From Marine Group II euryarchaeote MED-G33 (GTDB taxonomy: Archaea; Thermoplasmatota; Poseidoniia; Poseidoniales; Thalassarchaeaceae), in contig CATISE010000218.1 in NCBI GenBank assembly GCA_949538655.1, positions 1 to 25,210 on the forward strand: a DNA stretch of 25,210 bases. Reading direction: 5' to 3'. A program made the position numbers and the translations under genes. Below the pieces are notes generated by a model that worked only from the letters and a program-made list of their open reading frames with translations, ran no database searches and had not been told where the DNA came from. Below are positions 1-7,611 of this stretch, piece by piece. How positions within the stretch are numbered: the first letter of the stretch is position 1; each line of letters opens with the position of its first letter.

Positions 1-3000
1 AATGGGGTTGGACGTGGCTGTTGTTCACGGTCGAGAGGATATCTTGACGAGGGTCGTAATTGAATTGTCCAAGAGGCGCGAAAGATTGGCCTGCAAGGTA
101 GACGGCAACATCATCCAACGTTTGGACACCGTTGGCGTCTTGAATTATCATAGAGAAGGTATGCGTTTGACCAGCCAATAGGTGCTCATCCCAGGTATCG
201 AGCGCGAAACCTGTGTTCAAGAGGGTTGTATCGGTATTTTGCGCAGTCTGCAATGTCGCCCAATCACTTGACAGACCCGGGCCTCCGCCTGTGCCACCAT
301 CTTGGTAACTATTCCCTGCCCAATCGACGCCTTCAATCCACAGACTCACCTTCCCGTTGAAGCCGTTATCTGTAACCTGGATATTGGAGAAATAAACTTG
401 TTGTGAACCACTGCGAAGCGGATAGAGATACTCGGTTAGGGTTTGATATTCCACCCCTTGAGCAAAGCCATCTTCATTGGCATCATCAATGCCTTCACGC
501 CAATAATGGAGGATGATTTCATCATCGCGATCTTGCGCGTCGGACACGGTGAGATGGACGGTTAGAGGAGTCACTGGATCCCACACATATCCATTGGCAT
601 CAAGTTGACCCGCGGAGGTCGAGACCAGCAATGGACTCGCAATTGGAGCCTCGTCGTCAACCATGACGGTGACAACAGGTGGAGTGATGGTCGAATCATT
701 GGCTCCAGTGGAACCAGTAATGGGACCTACACGCCCAATTCTAGGGGACAGTGTGTGTGATTCAGCAGGAGAAAGGAGAGTGTTACCAGAAAAGGTTCCG
801 TTTCCATCTGAAATCAATGGTATTTCAACACCTGATACATTGACAATCATCGCGAAATCATCTTGCAATGGTCGCAAGTCTATCGTGTCCTGGAAGCGAA
901 CATTTCCACTGATGGAAACGTTTTGCCCACTGCGGGAATGGAAGGGGTAATCGGGTGAGAATGGATTGGAAAGATGACGACCTTGGTTGTCGTAAACCTC
1001 GAATCCACTGACCTCGAGATCATTTTCCACCGCCTGGCTGCCCGTCCCCCCAGATTGGGCCTGTGCAGGGGCAATGGCTTCGCCAGTCACGTTGTAACCG
1101 AGCGCAGACCAGTCGATTTGAGCGACATCATCCCATGTCCACGACACTCTGAATCGCCAGTCAATCTCGAGAATACCAGCATTTTCTGTGACACTGCAAT
1201 CTGATTCCATCGGCAATTGAGCAGCGCCCGAAATCTGAGTGAATGTGGGTGATGTTGCAGGATTGTCTACTTCAAAGGCAATCATTGTACCATCACTACC
1301 CTCTCCGGTGAAGGTGACTTTCGCAATGTCGTCATTGTCATACAAATGACGGTGGTGTGTCGTGATTTCTACGATGCCACCATCGGGATACAGAGTATTG
1401 GGTACGGTGAATGGAAAATTGGTAATCATCAGTTCATGATGAATGCCACCATCGAAAATGACCGCGCCTACATCCGAATTGTAGGTCACTGGAATGTCTA
1501 CACTCTCGCCTGCACCCTGCGCAATATTGACGTGATGATAATCGACCATCTGTTGCGTCAATCCTGTGATGTTTTCTGACAATGTATAGCCTACCGTGAG
1601 CGCATTGAGGTCAACATTGGCCGATCCACCGGTTGACAAATCAAACTCAGCTACGCGCCAATTCCTGCCCGTTTGCTGTTGGGTATGTGAGGGCTGAACC
1701 ATGTTGATGTAAGCAATCATCGTAGGAGAAAGACTCGCTGTTGTGAACCCATCCGTGAATGTCATGGCTGGGGATGAACCGATTGAAAGGTCGACCGGTG
1801 AAGTTGTTGGATCGGTCAAAGAGGATACGGATACAGAAACAACTGCGGAATGAACCGTCGCATCTTCAGGAATCAAGACTGAGACCGTGGAACCTGAGGT
1901 GTCCACATTGAAATTCGTAGAGGCGGTGTCCATATTGTGGTTGATTGTTCCAGCTGAAGATGTCGTTTGATAGAGCAACTGTTGCCATCCATGTGCACCG
2001 TAAACCGTACCTGAGGGGAAACTCCAGTCCACTGTGCCATCGCTGGTCACATCGGCCTCTGGATTCACGGCAGGTTGACCAAATTCACCTTCCGCCCACA
2101 ACGAAGAGATGTGGCCACCAGGATTGACTTCGATTTGTACACCAAAGCCCGGTTGTGGTTGTGGAAAATTGATGGTGCCAGTCAGCCCGGTTTGCCCCAC
2201 GATTGAACCGGTGGAATCAATCGCGCGAATGGTCACTTGCGAACCCACACCGCTGAAATCAACAGAAGTTATTGGGCGACTCGAATGGGTGAATTCACCC
2301 TGAATCTGAAGAACTGCTGAGCCGTTGTTTGTCAGATTACCATCCAACAGATCCAGTGTGGGTGCGACATTCCATCCATTGCCCGTTCCACTGGCATCCA
2401 ACATTCGAATGGATCCGACATGTACTGCATCGATGAGTGGAGTCAGGAACTGATCATCAGTCCCCATGTTAATCTGTACACGGATACTGGGATAGGTGTC
2501 TTTGTTCAGCCCGTGTAGAGAGACGGGGAATGATTGATTGGAAAAACCTGCAATCGTGTTCCCAGAGGCATCCAGAACGGATGCGGTTGCCCATGTGCCC
2601 CCTGGAATCGTGCCATCGATATCGATGAAACCGCCGCCAAGTGAATCGGTTTGGATGACGTTGGAAATCCAATTTCCTTCATCGTAGAAATAATCCACTT
2701 CTAGACCAACATCGTCGATATACCAGCCATCATCGGTCACTGACCCATCACTTTCAACGGAGAATCGAAACCATACGGTTTGTCCAGAATATGCGGCCAA
2801 ATCTGCTGTTTTGGTGGACCAGGATGCACCATTTCTTCCATCAAAAACTTCCAACCCTGATAGTTGATTGAGATATGAACCAGTCCCATCATACCAGCCC
2901 ATACTTGGATTCAAATGGGACCACGTCGTATTGTCTACAGAAATGAAGACTGCACCACCATCAAAATTCTGCTCAAAATCGGCCCAATGACTGAATGTAA

Positions 3001-4762
3001 ATCTGGAACTGGCACCGGATGGAATGGAATATGGGGTGGAATACAAATGGTCCCACATCCCATTGCTGTAGGCACCACCCAAATTCAAGCCAAACCCAAA
3101 CGGTGCTGTTGGGAATGAAGAGGGACCATATGAAGAACTACCAATGGGCCCGAAATCCCAATCACCAGTAGAGCTCCAACCTTGTGGATATCCACTGGGT
3201 GCGCCTGATTGACTGGTTTCAAATCCGTCGTTTTTCGTTAAGGCACCTGACCCAATTGTCAGATATTGCCAATCATCTACACCCGTCCCGATTGAATAGT
3301 GGAACATAGTAGATTGCGTGGATAAATTATCGCTTGCAACCACGGTATTCGTTCCATTGATTATCGAGATTCGATCCAAAGTGAGACCTTCAAGATTATC
3401 CTGTGTCCCACCATAATCGATGATACTATCTGCAACGACTCTGTATCGAAGGTGAACGATATTTTGACCTTGAAATTGTGTAGGCAACTGCATGTCTAAT
3501 GTAAGAAAACCTCCAGACTCATCGCCATATGTAGTTCCACCAACGGTATATCCATTGCTTGGAATGCCAGATGAACCCGTACCTGTCAAGTCGGTCCACG
3601 TCTGATTGTTGAGAGACATTTCAATCCAGAAATTATCCCATGATGAACCCTCAAGATCCCACTCAAGTACGGTTCTAACAATAGAATTACTACCAGCATT
3701 GGATAGATTGAAGGAACGTTGTAGGGCACCTTCAGCAGAAGATGCATACGAGCAAGTTGATGATGCAACATAACAACCATGGTGCCAATAGCTTGCCCCT
3801 CCCCCCAAGTTTGTAATTGAGGTGTCATCGATAAACCAACCAGGGATGCCAGAACTGTTCGCATCTGTATGGATGTTGAATCGGAACTGGATCTGGGAAG
3901 ATGAATTAATCGATGACAAATTGTCGAGGGTGAACTTCTCTTGCACCCAACCCGTATAATTGGAATTTGACCACGCAGGGAATGTGCTGCTATTCATCGG
4001 CGTCCCAGCCGGTGCATTTGAAGGACTCAACGTCACATTGGCATTGTAGCCACCGACCGGTTCAATCCAAGTCCATGCGCCACTGTCTAGTTTGTATTCA
4101 ACCCAAACCGCATCCCCTGCGGCTGCATCGGTCTGCCTCCAATTCCAAAAACTGAGATTGAATTGATTGATTGGAGAGGGAATGGTTTGAGCTTGAGTGA
4201 TCAATCCTGCATCAATACCCCCTGGAAGTGGATGGCCGGCCAAAGTCGCAGCAAGGGTGGAGCCGGAATTGGCACTAGCTGGAATTGTTCCGTGACTCAA
4301 CAGTCTAGAATTACCAACCACTGGTCCATTGATTGTCCCTGGAAGTGCCGGTTCCCAAATTGAAGTGTTGCCAGATTCGCTCCATCCCGCAGCAAAATTC
4401 AGTGTGACTTGACCCAAAAATGAGTTGACGTTACTCACCGATGCATCAGGGGATAAAGAAAGCCGGCCGCCAAAATGATCCATGGTCGCATCAGTGAATT
4501 GCCCCACGGTGAAATTCGTCGGTGTATCGACTCGCCATTCGGTTCCATTCCCATCGTTCACCATCTGGTCTTCAGCAGTCATCCAACCATCGAGAATTGT
4601 TGCATTGCTGGGCACATTCCAGCCATCGACTTGCACATCTTGGCCGCTCGAAGCGATTTGTGGAGGTCCAACCCAGCCGCTGATATCCGCAGCCGCCCAT
4701 GGCATCGAGGCCATCATGAATGTCAATAATACGCTAAGCATAACTTTGCGATTGTTCCGCAT
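1..4762 (-). CDS. Giant secreted beta-sandwich protein, 5' part only (runs off left edge)
   Basis: One frame stays open from an ATG at 4762 down to base 1, giving at least 1587 residues with no stop, so the C-terminus lies outside the window. The N-terminus has a typical signal peptide: positive residues (MRNNRK), a hydrophobic stretch, then small residues at about 22-25 (WAAA) before the mature start DISGW. The rest is Gly/Ser/Thr/Asn/Asp-rich, with many N-x-S/T sequons and very few Cys. Around residues 514-690 is a domain like those following M6/InhA-type peptidases and MAM/LamG-like sandwiches, ending in GWYIDDVGLEV. A related GWFIDDTSI motif lies near residue 307, and Ig/PKD-like sandwiches follow. 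This is a cell-surface or exported protein. No catalytic motif is visible, so it may be a structural or adhesive protein, or the peptidase/anchor domain may lie beyond the edge. A GGAG Shine-Dalgarno lies 8 bases before the ATG. Confidence 0.88.
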   Translation of the reverse strand, partial: MRNNRKVMLSVLLTFMMASMPWAAADISGWVGPPQIASSGQDVQVDGWNVPSNATILDGWMTAEDQMVNDGNGTEWRVDTPTNFTVGQFTDATMDHFGGRLSLSPDASVSNVNSFLGQVTLNFAAGWSESGNTSIWEPALPGTINGPVVGNSRLLSHGTIPASANSGSTLAATLAGHPLPGGIDAGLITQAQTIPSPINQFNLSFWNWRQTDAAAGDAVWVEYKLDSGAWTWIEPVGGYNANVTLSPSNAPAGTPMNSSTFPAWSNSNYTGWVQEKFTLDNLSSINSSSQIQFRFNIHTDANSSGIPGWFIDDTSITNLGGGASYWHHGCYVASSTCSYASSAEGALQRSFNLSNAGSNSIVRTVLEWDLEGSSWDNFWIEMSLNNQTWTDLTGTGSSGIPSNGYTVGGTTYGDESGGFLTLDMQLPTQFQGQNIVHLRYRVVADSIIDYGGTQDNLEGLTLDRISIINGTNTVVASDNLSTQSTMFHYSIGTGVDDWQYLTIGSGALTKNDGFETSQSGAPSGYPQGWSSTGDWDFGPIGSSSYGPSSFPTAPFGFGLNLGGAYSNGMWDHLYSTPYSIPSGASSRFTFSHWADFEQNFDGGAVFISVDNTTWSHLNPSMGWYDGTGSYLNQLSGLEVFDGRNGASWSTKTADLAAYSGQTVWFRFSVESDGSVTDDGWYIDDVGLEVDYFYDEGNWISNVIQTDSLGGGFIDIDGTIPGGTWATASVLDASGNTIAGFSNQSFPVSLHGLNKDTYPSIRVQINMGTDDQFLTPLIDAVHVGSIRMLDASGTGNGWNVAPTLDLLDGNLTNNGSAVLQIQGEFTHSSRPITSVDFSGVGSQVTIRAIDSTGSIVGQTGLTGTINFPQPQPGFGVQIEVNPGGHISSLWAEGEFGQPAVNPEADVTSDGTVDWSFPSGTVYGAHGWQQLLYQTTSSAGTINHNMDTASTNFNVDTSGSTVSVLIPEDATVHSAVVSVSVSSLTDPTTSPVDLSIGSSPAMTFTDGFTTASLSPTMIAYINMVQPSHTQQQTGRNWRVAEFDLSTGGSANVDLNALTVGYTLSENITGLTQQMVDYHHVNIAQGAGESVDIPVTYNSDVGAVIFDGGIHHELMITNFPFTVPNTLYPDGGIVEITTHHRHLYDNDDIAKVTFTGEGSDGTMIAFEVDNPATSPTFTQISGAAQLPMESDCSVTENAGILEIDWRFRVSWTWDDVAQIDWSALGYNVTGEAIAPAQAQSGGTGSQAVENDLEVSGFEVYDNQGRHLSNPFSPDYPFHSRSGQNVSISGNVRFQDTIDLRPLQDDFAMIVNVSGVEIPLISDGNGTFSGNTLLSPAESHTLSPRIGRVGPITGSTGANDSTITPPVVTVMVDDEAPIASPLLVSTSAGQLDANGYVWDPVTPLTVHLTVSDAQDRDDEIILHYWREGIDDANEDGFAQGVEYQTLTEYLYPLRSGSQQVYFSNIQVTDNGFNGKVSLWIEGVDWAGNSYQDGGTGGGPGLSSDWATLQTAQNTDTTLLNTGFALDTWDEHLLAGQTHTFSMIIQDANGVQTLDDVAVYLAGQSFAPLGQFNYDPRQDILSTVNNSHVQPH

Positions 4763-4768
4763 GGGGGT

Positions 4769-4783
4769 GACTCCTACGGAGTC
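4769..4783 (-). promoter_or_regulatory. Hairpin covering the Shine-Dalgarno of the giant secreted gene
   Basis: On the minus strand the leader reads GACTCC-GTA-GGAGTC, a perfect 6-bp inverted repeat with a 3-base loop. It ends 6 bases before the ATG at 4762. The GGAG in its right arm is the only Shine-Dalgarno-like element for that start, so folding would hide it. Translational control is inference; only the sequence symmetry and position are seen. Confidence 0.45.
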
Positions 4784-4838
4784 CGGGACACTTTGGAGTA
4801 TGAAAGACATTGGGGGGGTTGACCCAGATGGGTGAAAG

Positions 4839-4910
4839 AGCCACTGGCGTGAATTGAACACGCGACCTACGCCTTACCAAGGCGTCGCTATACCTCTAAG
4901 CCACAGTGGC
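4839..4910 (-). tRNA. tRNA-Thr (anticodon GGT)
   Basis: Read on the minus strand, the acceptor strands GCCACTG and CAGTGGC pair perfectly over 7 bp. The anticodon stem ACGCC/GGCGT encloses the loop TTGGTAA, giving anticodon GGT (bases 4876-4878 on plus). The T arm is GCGTG-TTCAATT-CACGC. No intron is seen and CCA is not encoded. The gene lies 76 bases upstream of the giant secreted gene on the same strand and is divergent from tRNA-Ser. Confidence 0.95.
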
Positions 4911-4932
4911 AGCAAGTCGGCGACCAGCGTCG

Positions 4933-4942
4933 ATAATTTAAC
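4933..4942 (-). promoter_or_regulatory. Possible TATA box for tRNA-Thr
   Basis: The minus strand reads GGTTAAATTATC about 25-32 bases upstream of the tRNA-Thr 5' end. This is the usual distance for an archaeal TATA box and the only AT-rich block in the spacer on that side. The match is judged by eye only. Confidence 0.4.
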
Positions 4943-5025
4943 CACTACGCACAGCATATTGCACTACAATTCGTCTGCAGCATCGCCATCATGCTCATAT
5001 CGGAAAGGCTGCACGCCGAAACATT

Positions 5026-5107
5026 GCCGAGGTCGCATAGCCTGGTATCGCGCGTGACTGGAAATCACGTGGGTTCTCCCGCCGGAGTTCAAATCTCCGT
5101 CTCGGCG
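5026..5107 (+). tRNA. tRNA-Ser (anticodon GGA)
   Basis: The acceptor GCCGAGG pairs with TCTCGGC (one G-U at the inner end), followed by discriminator G. The anticodon stem CGTGA/TCACG encloses CTGGAAA, giving anticodon GGA (5060-5062). The long variable arm with a GGG-TTCT-CCC stem is the class II hallmark of tRNA-Ser. The T arm is CGGAG-TTCAAAT-CTCCG. CCA is not encoded (CCT follows) and no intron is seen. The 115-base spacer to tRNA-Thr holds no gene. Confidence 0.95.
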
Positions 5108-5139
5108 CCTATGGAATCATAGAAAGGAGGCGATATTCC

Positions 5140-5199
5140 GTGTTCAGCCTACGGCTGGTAGAGTATTTCTTAATGCGGGGCTGTCGCAGGACCCCTTGA
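5140..5199 (+). CDS. Possible 19-codon leader peptide
   Basis: A GTG at 5140 sits 9 bases after the strong Shine-Dalgarno AAAGGAGG (5123-5130) and opens a 19-residue frame (VFSLRLVEYFLMRGCRRTP). Its TGA at 5197-5199 overlaps the ATG of the next gene by one base (TGATG). The downstream membrane-protein start has no good Shine-Dalgarno of its own, so translational coupling through this mini-ORF is plausible. Against it: 20-codon frames arise often by chance, the strong site could be leftover sequence after the tRNA, and no homology can be judged at this length. Confidence 0.3.
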   Translation: MFSLRLVEYFLMRGCRRTP

Positions 5200-6383
5200 T
5201 GACCGAGGGTGAGGTGGAAGAATCGGAAGCCGGTGACGGCTTGGTTTTCCACGAAGGATCGCGCCTGACGGACCTAAAAATCAAGCAGAATTTGTCAATC
5301 GATTACCCACGTTTAGAGCCGTTGCACCACCTGAAAATCGAGTTGATGTTCCATTTTTACAAGATCCGAACAACTTGGACAATGTCGCACTGGATTACAC
5401 TTGCAATTGGATTCGCTGCAGTGGTTGTTTCAGGGTGGGACTTTGGGATCAATGAATTGTCCAATTCCAAGGGATTCTATTCTATCGGAATTGATCCAAC
5501 CGATGAGAATTCAGGCATCAGCAATATCCTCCCGGGTGCGATGGTAACCACATTAATCACCCTCGCACTTTGGATGATTCTCCTGATTAGATTGTGGACC
5601 ATATTTCCACTGATGCGCTCCCAAGCAGTCAGTCTGTATATTGCCCTAGGTGCAGCTGAATTGAGTCAATATTGGGCACATGGGTTCGACGCTAATTTCC
5701 CATTCGGAGGAGATTCTTTTGCATACGCAGTCACACTTGTCGGAGGCATTCTTATCGTTTTCGTGTGCTTCATTTTACAACGCGCAGTGACTGAAACACG
5801 AGATGTTCACGTGGAGGAACGGCACTGGCACCCAGACCCGAGGCAGCGGGAGATCGCAATGCGCGACCACTCTCTAATTGCATGGAGTGCTGCACTCATC
5901 AGCTACTGTGTACTCGTCGTAATCCATGCATGGTCTGGGGCACACTATGTTGCTGTGCGTCAACCCACCGAAACCGATTGGTGGTGGATTCTGAAAACGA
6001 TATACGTTGTTTCTGGATTACTGATTGTTTGGTTGATGTTACATGTGCTTTGGTACCCTCAACTCATGCTAGGAAGTGGCGGGATGCGGATTGAGTCGAG
6101 TATTTCGAGACAAATCGGAGGGATGCAGAGTCCTGGAACAGAAGTTGAACAGAAATCTGCAATCGCTGGTAAATGTCCAGATTGTGGTGAAGTTACAGCA
6201 GTGAATAAACTGCCAAGTGGAGAAATTGAAGCATCCTGTGCAATCGCTGGTTGTAATGGGGTTGGTACCCCCGGGGAGAAATGCTCGGTCTGTGCAACAC
6301 GTATCTCATCACGTATGATTTGCACCGCCTGTAATACAAGTGCACCCATAGACAGTCATTTCTCCGATGACGAGGCATGGTGA
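5199..6383 (+). CDS. Polytopic membrane protein with C-terminal zinc-ribbon motifs
   Basis: This is a 394-aa protein of unknown function. The first 60 residues are acidic then mixed and probably cytoplasmic. Hydrophobic spans are seen at about residues 64-82, 112-137, 174-196, 225-244 and 264-290. The last 70 residues form a soluble Cys-rich tail with CPDC (326-329), Cys347, Cys352, CSVC (362-365) and CTAC (375-378), enough for two zinc sites. ATG 5199 was chosen over the preceding TTG. The next gene starts 4 bases after the stop, so it is probably co-transcribed with the cysteine desulfurase and the membrane protease. It could be a sensor, a membrane-protein quality-control factor or a scaffold; the sequence does not decide between these. 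Confidence 0.85.
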   Translation: MTEGEVEESEAGDGLVFHEGSRLTDLKIKQNLSIDYPRLEPLHHLKIELMFHFYKIRTTWTMSHWITLAIGFAAVVVSGWDFGINELSNSKGFYSIGIDPTDENSGISNILPGAMVTTLITLALWMILLIRLWTIFPLMRSQAVSLYIALGAAELSQYWAHGFDANFPFGGDSFAYAVTLVGGILIVFVCFILQRAVTETRDVHVEERHWHPDPRQREIAMRDHSLIAWSAALISYCVLVVIHAWSGAHYVAVRQPTETDWWWILKTIYVVSGLLIVWLMLHVLWYPQLMLGSGGMRIESSISRQIGGMQSPGTEVEQKSAIAGKCPDCGEVTAVNKLPSGEIEASCAIAGCNGVGTPGEKCSVCATRISSRMICTACNTSAPIDSHFSDDEAW

Positions 6384-6387
6384 GCGA

Positions 6388-7605
6388 ATGAACGTCACTG
6401 GATTTCGTGAGTTGTTTCCACCTCTCAGAGAGGAGGGGGCCCCGATTTATTTTGACAATGCGTGCATGACACTGCGGCCACAAAGTGTCATTGATGCCAT
6501 ACAACACTACTATTCTCAAAACCCCTCATGCGCAGGACGTTCCGTCCACAGATGGGGGATGTCGATTTCACAAACAGTCACTCGAACACGCCGCAAATTG
6601 GCTGAGCATATTGGGGCATCTAATGCGCGTGAAGTCATTTTTACCCCAAATGCGACTCATTCGATTAACCAAGTTGCTTCTGGACTAAAGTGGAATGATG
6701 GAGATGTTGTCATCACCAGTGATCGTGAACACAATTCAAATCTAGTCCCGTGGTTACAGCAAGCGTCTTCTGGCGTCAAACTCCAAACGGTGAAAAGTCA
6801 ATCAGACAACCAATTTGATCTCGAAGCATTTGAGGAAGCGTGTGCAAATGCTGGGAAATCACTTAGGGTCGTATCACTGGTCCATGTTGGCAATTTAGAT
6901 GGGGTTGAAATCCCTGTAGCAAAGGCTGTCAAAATCGCCCACGATTATGATGCAATCGTCCATGTCGATGGTGCTCAATCCGCACCACACATTCCTATTG
7001 ATGTTGACGAATTAGGTTGCGATTTATTCTCGTTCAGCCTGCACAAAATGCTCGGACCAACAGGAGTAGGAGCCCTTTGGGGTCACGAAGAAATCCTGTC
7101 ACAACTTGAACCAATTTGTGCAGGGGGTGGCACAGTCGTAAATGCCACAGCTGAGCAATATTCATTGCGCTCGATTCCAGATCGACTCGAAGGAGGATTG
7201 GGGCATTATGCAGGGATCTGTGGAACGGAAGCTGCACTGGATTTACTTGGGCAGTATAATATGCATGATTTTGCTGAACAAGAAGTTCGTCTAAACCGAA
7301 TCATGAGTGAAGGCATCGGCCACCAACCGGGCGTCGAAATCATTGGACCCAAAGATGCCGCGTTACGAGGTGGAATTTGCTCGATAATGCTGAAAGATTT
7401 GGACATCCAAAACGTTGGAATCCTGATGGATGAAGTCGGTAAGGTGTTTGTTCGCTCTGGGTTGCACTGTGTCAACCAGTGGTTTGATGCACATGGCATT
7501 GAAGATGGAAGCTTACGCGCCTCGGTTTATGCCTACAATACCGAAGAGGAAGCACGTATTTTCGTGGACACATTCAATGAAATTATTGACGGTTTGACGG
7601 AGTGA
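6388..7605 (+). CDS. SufS-like cysteine desulfurase (class V aminotransferase fold)
   Basis: A 405-aa PLP enzyme, close to the usual SufS/CsdA length. Expected activity is removal of sulfur from cysteine as an enzyme persulfide, feeding Fe-S clusters or tRNA thiolation. Visible hallmarks: EHNSN with the PLP-stacking His115, VDGAQS with Asp194 and Gln197, the Schiff-base lysine in FSLHKMLGP (Lys220), and the sulfur-carrying loop RSGLHC with Cys361. The N-terminal motif reads FDNACMTLRP where typical SufS has a DNAATT-like sequence, so the substrate pocket may differ. ATG 6388 was chosen because an upstream in-frame ATG at 6367 lies inside the preceding gene. No sufB/C/D or iscU gene is nearby. 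It sits between two membrane-protein genes with gaps of 4 and 6 bases. Another PLP lyase of the same fold is possible. Confidence 0.87.
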   Translation: MNVTGFRELFPPLREEGAPIYFDNACMTLRPQSVIDAIQHYYSQNPSCAGRSVHRWGMSISQTVTRTRRKLAEHIGASNAREVIFTPNATHSINQVASGLKWNDGDVVITSDREHNSNLVPWLQQASSGVKLQTVKSQSDNQFDLEAFEEACANAGKSLRVVSLVHVGNLDGVEIPVAKAVKIAHDYDAIVHVDGAQSAPHIPIDVDELGCDLFSFSLHKMLGPTGVGALWGHEEILSQLEPICAGGGTVVNATAEQYSLRSIPDRLEGGLGHYAGICGTEAALDLLGQYNMHDFAEQEVRLNRIMSEGIGHQPGVEIIGPKDAALRGGICSIMLKDLDIQNVGILMDEVGKVFVRSGLHCVNQWFDAHGIEDGSLRASVYAYNTEEEARIFVDTFNEIIDGLTE

Positions 7606-7611
7606 TTTTTA

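Noticed and set aside
663..4835. Many short frames (60-117 codons) on both strands in the left 4.8 kb
   Set aside because: They all lie in other frames of one continuous minus-strand gene, which has a signal peptide and coherent beta-sandwich composition; the short frames have no Shine-Dalgarno or family features.
4911..5025. Third tRNA or tRNA fragment on minus between the two tRNAs (GTAGTGGTTAAATTATCG resembles a D arm)
   Set aside because: No matching acceptor strands, no 7-base anticodon loop and no T-arm follow; the AT-rich part is better read as a promoter element for tRNA-Thr.
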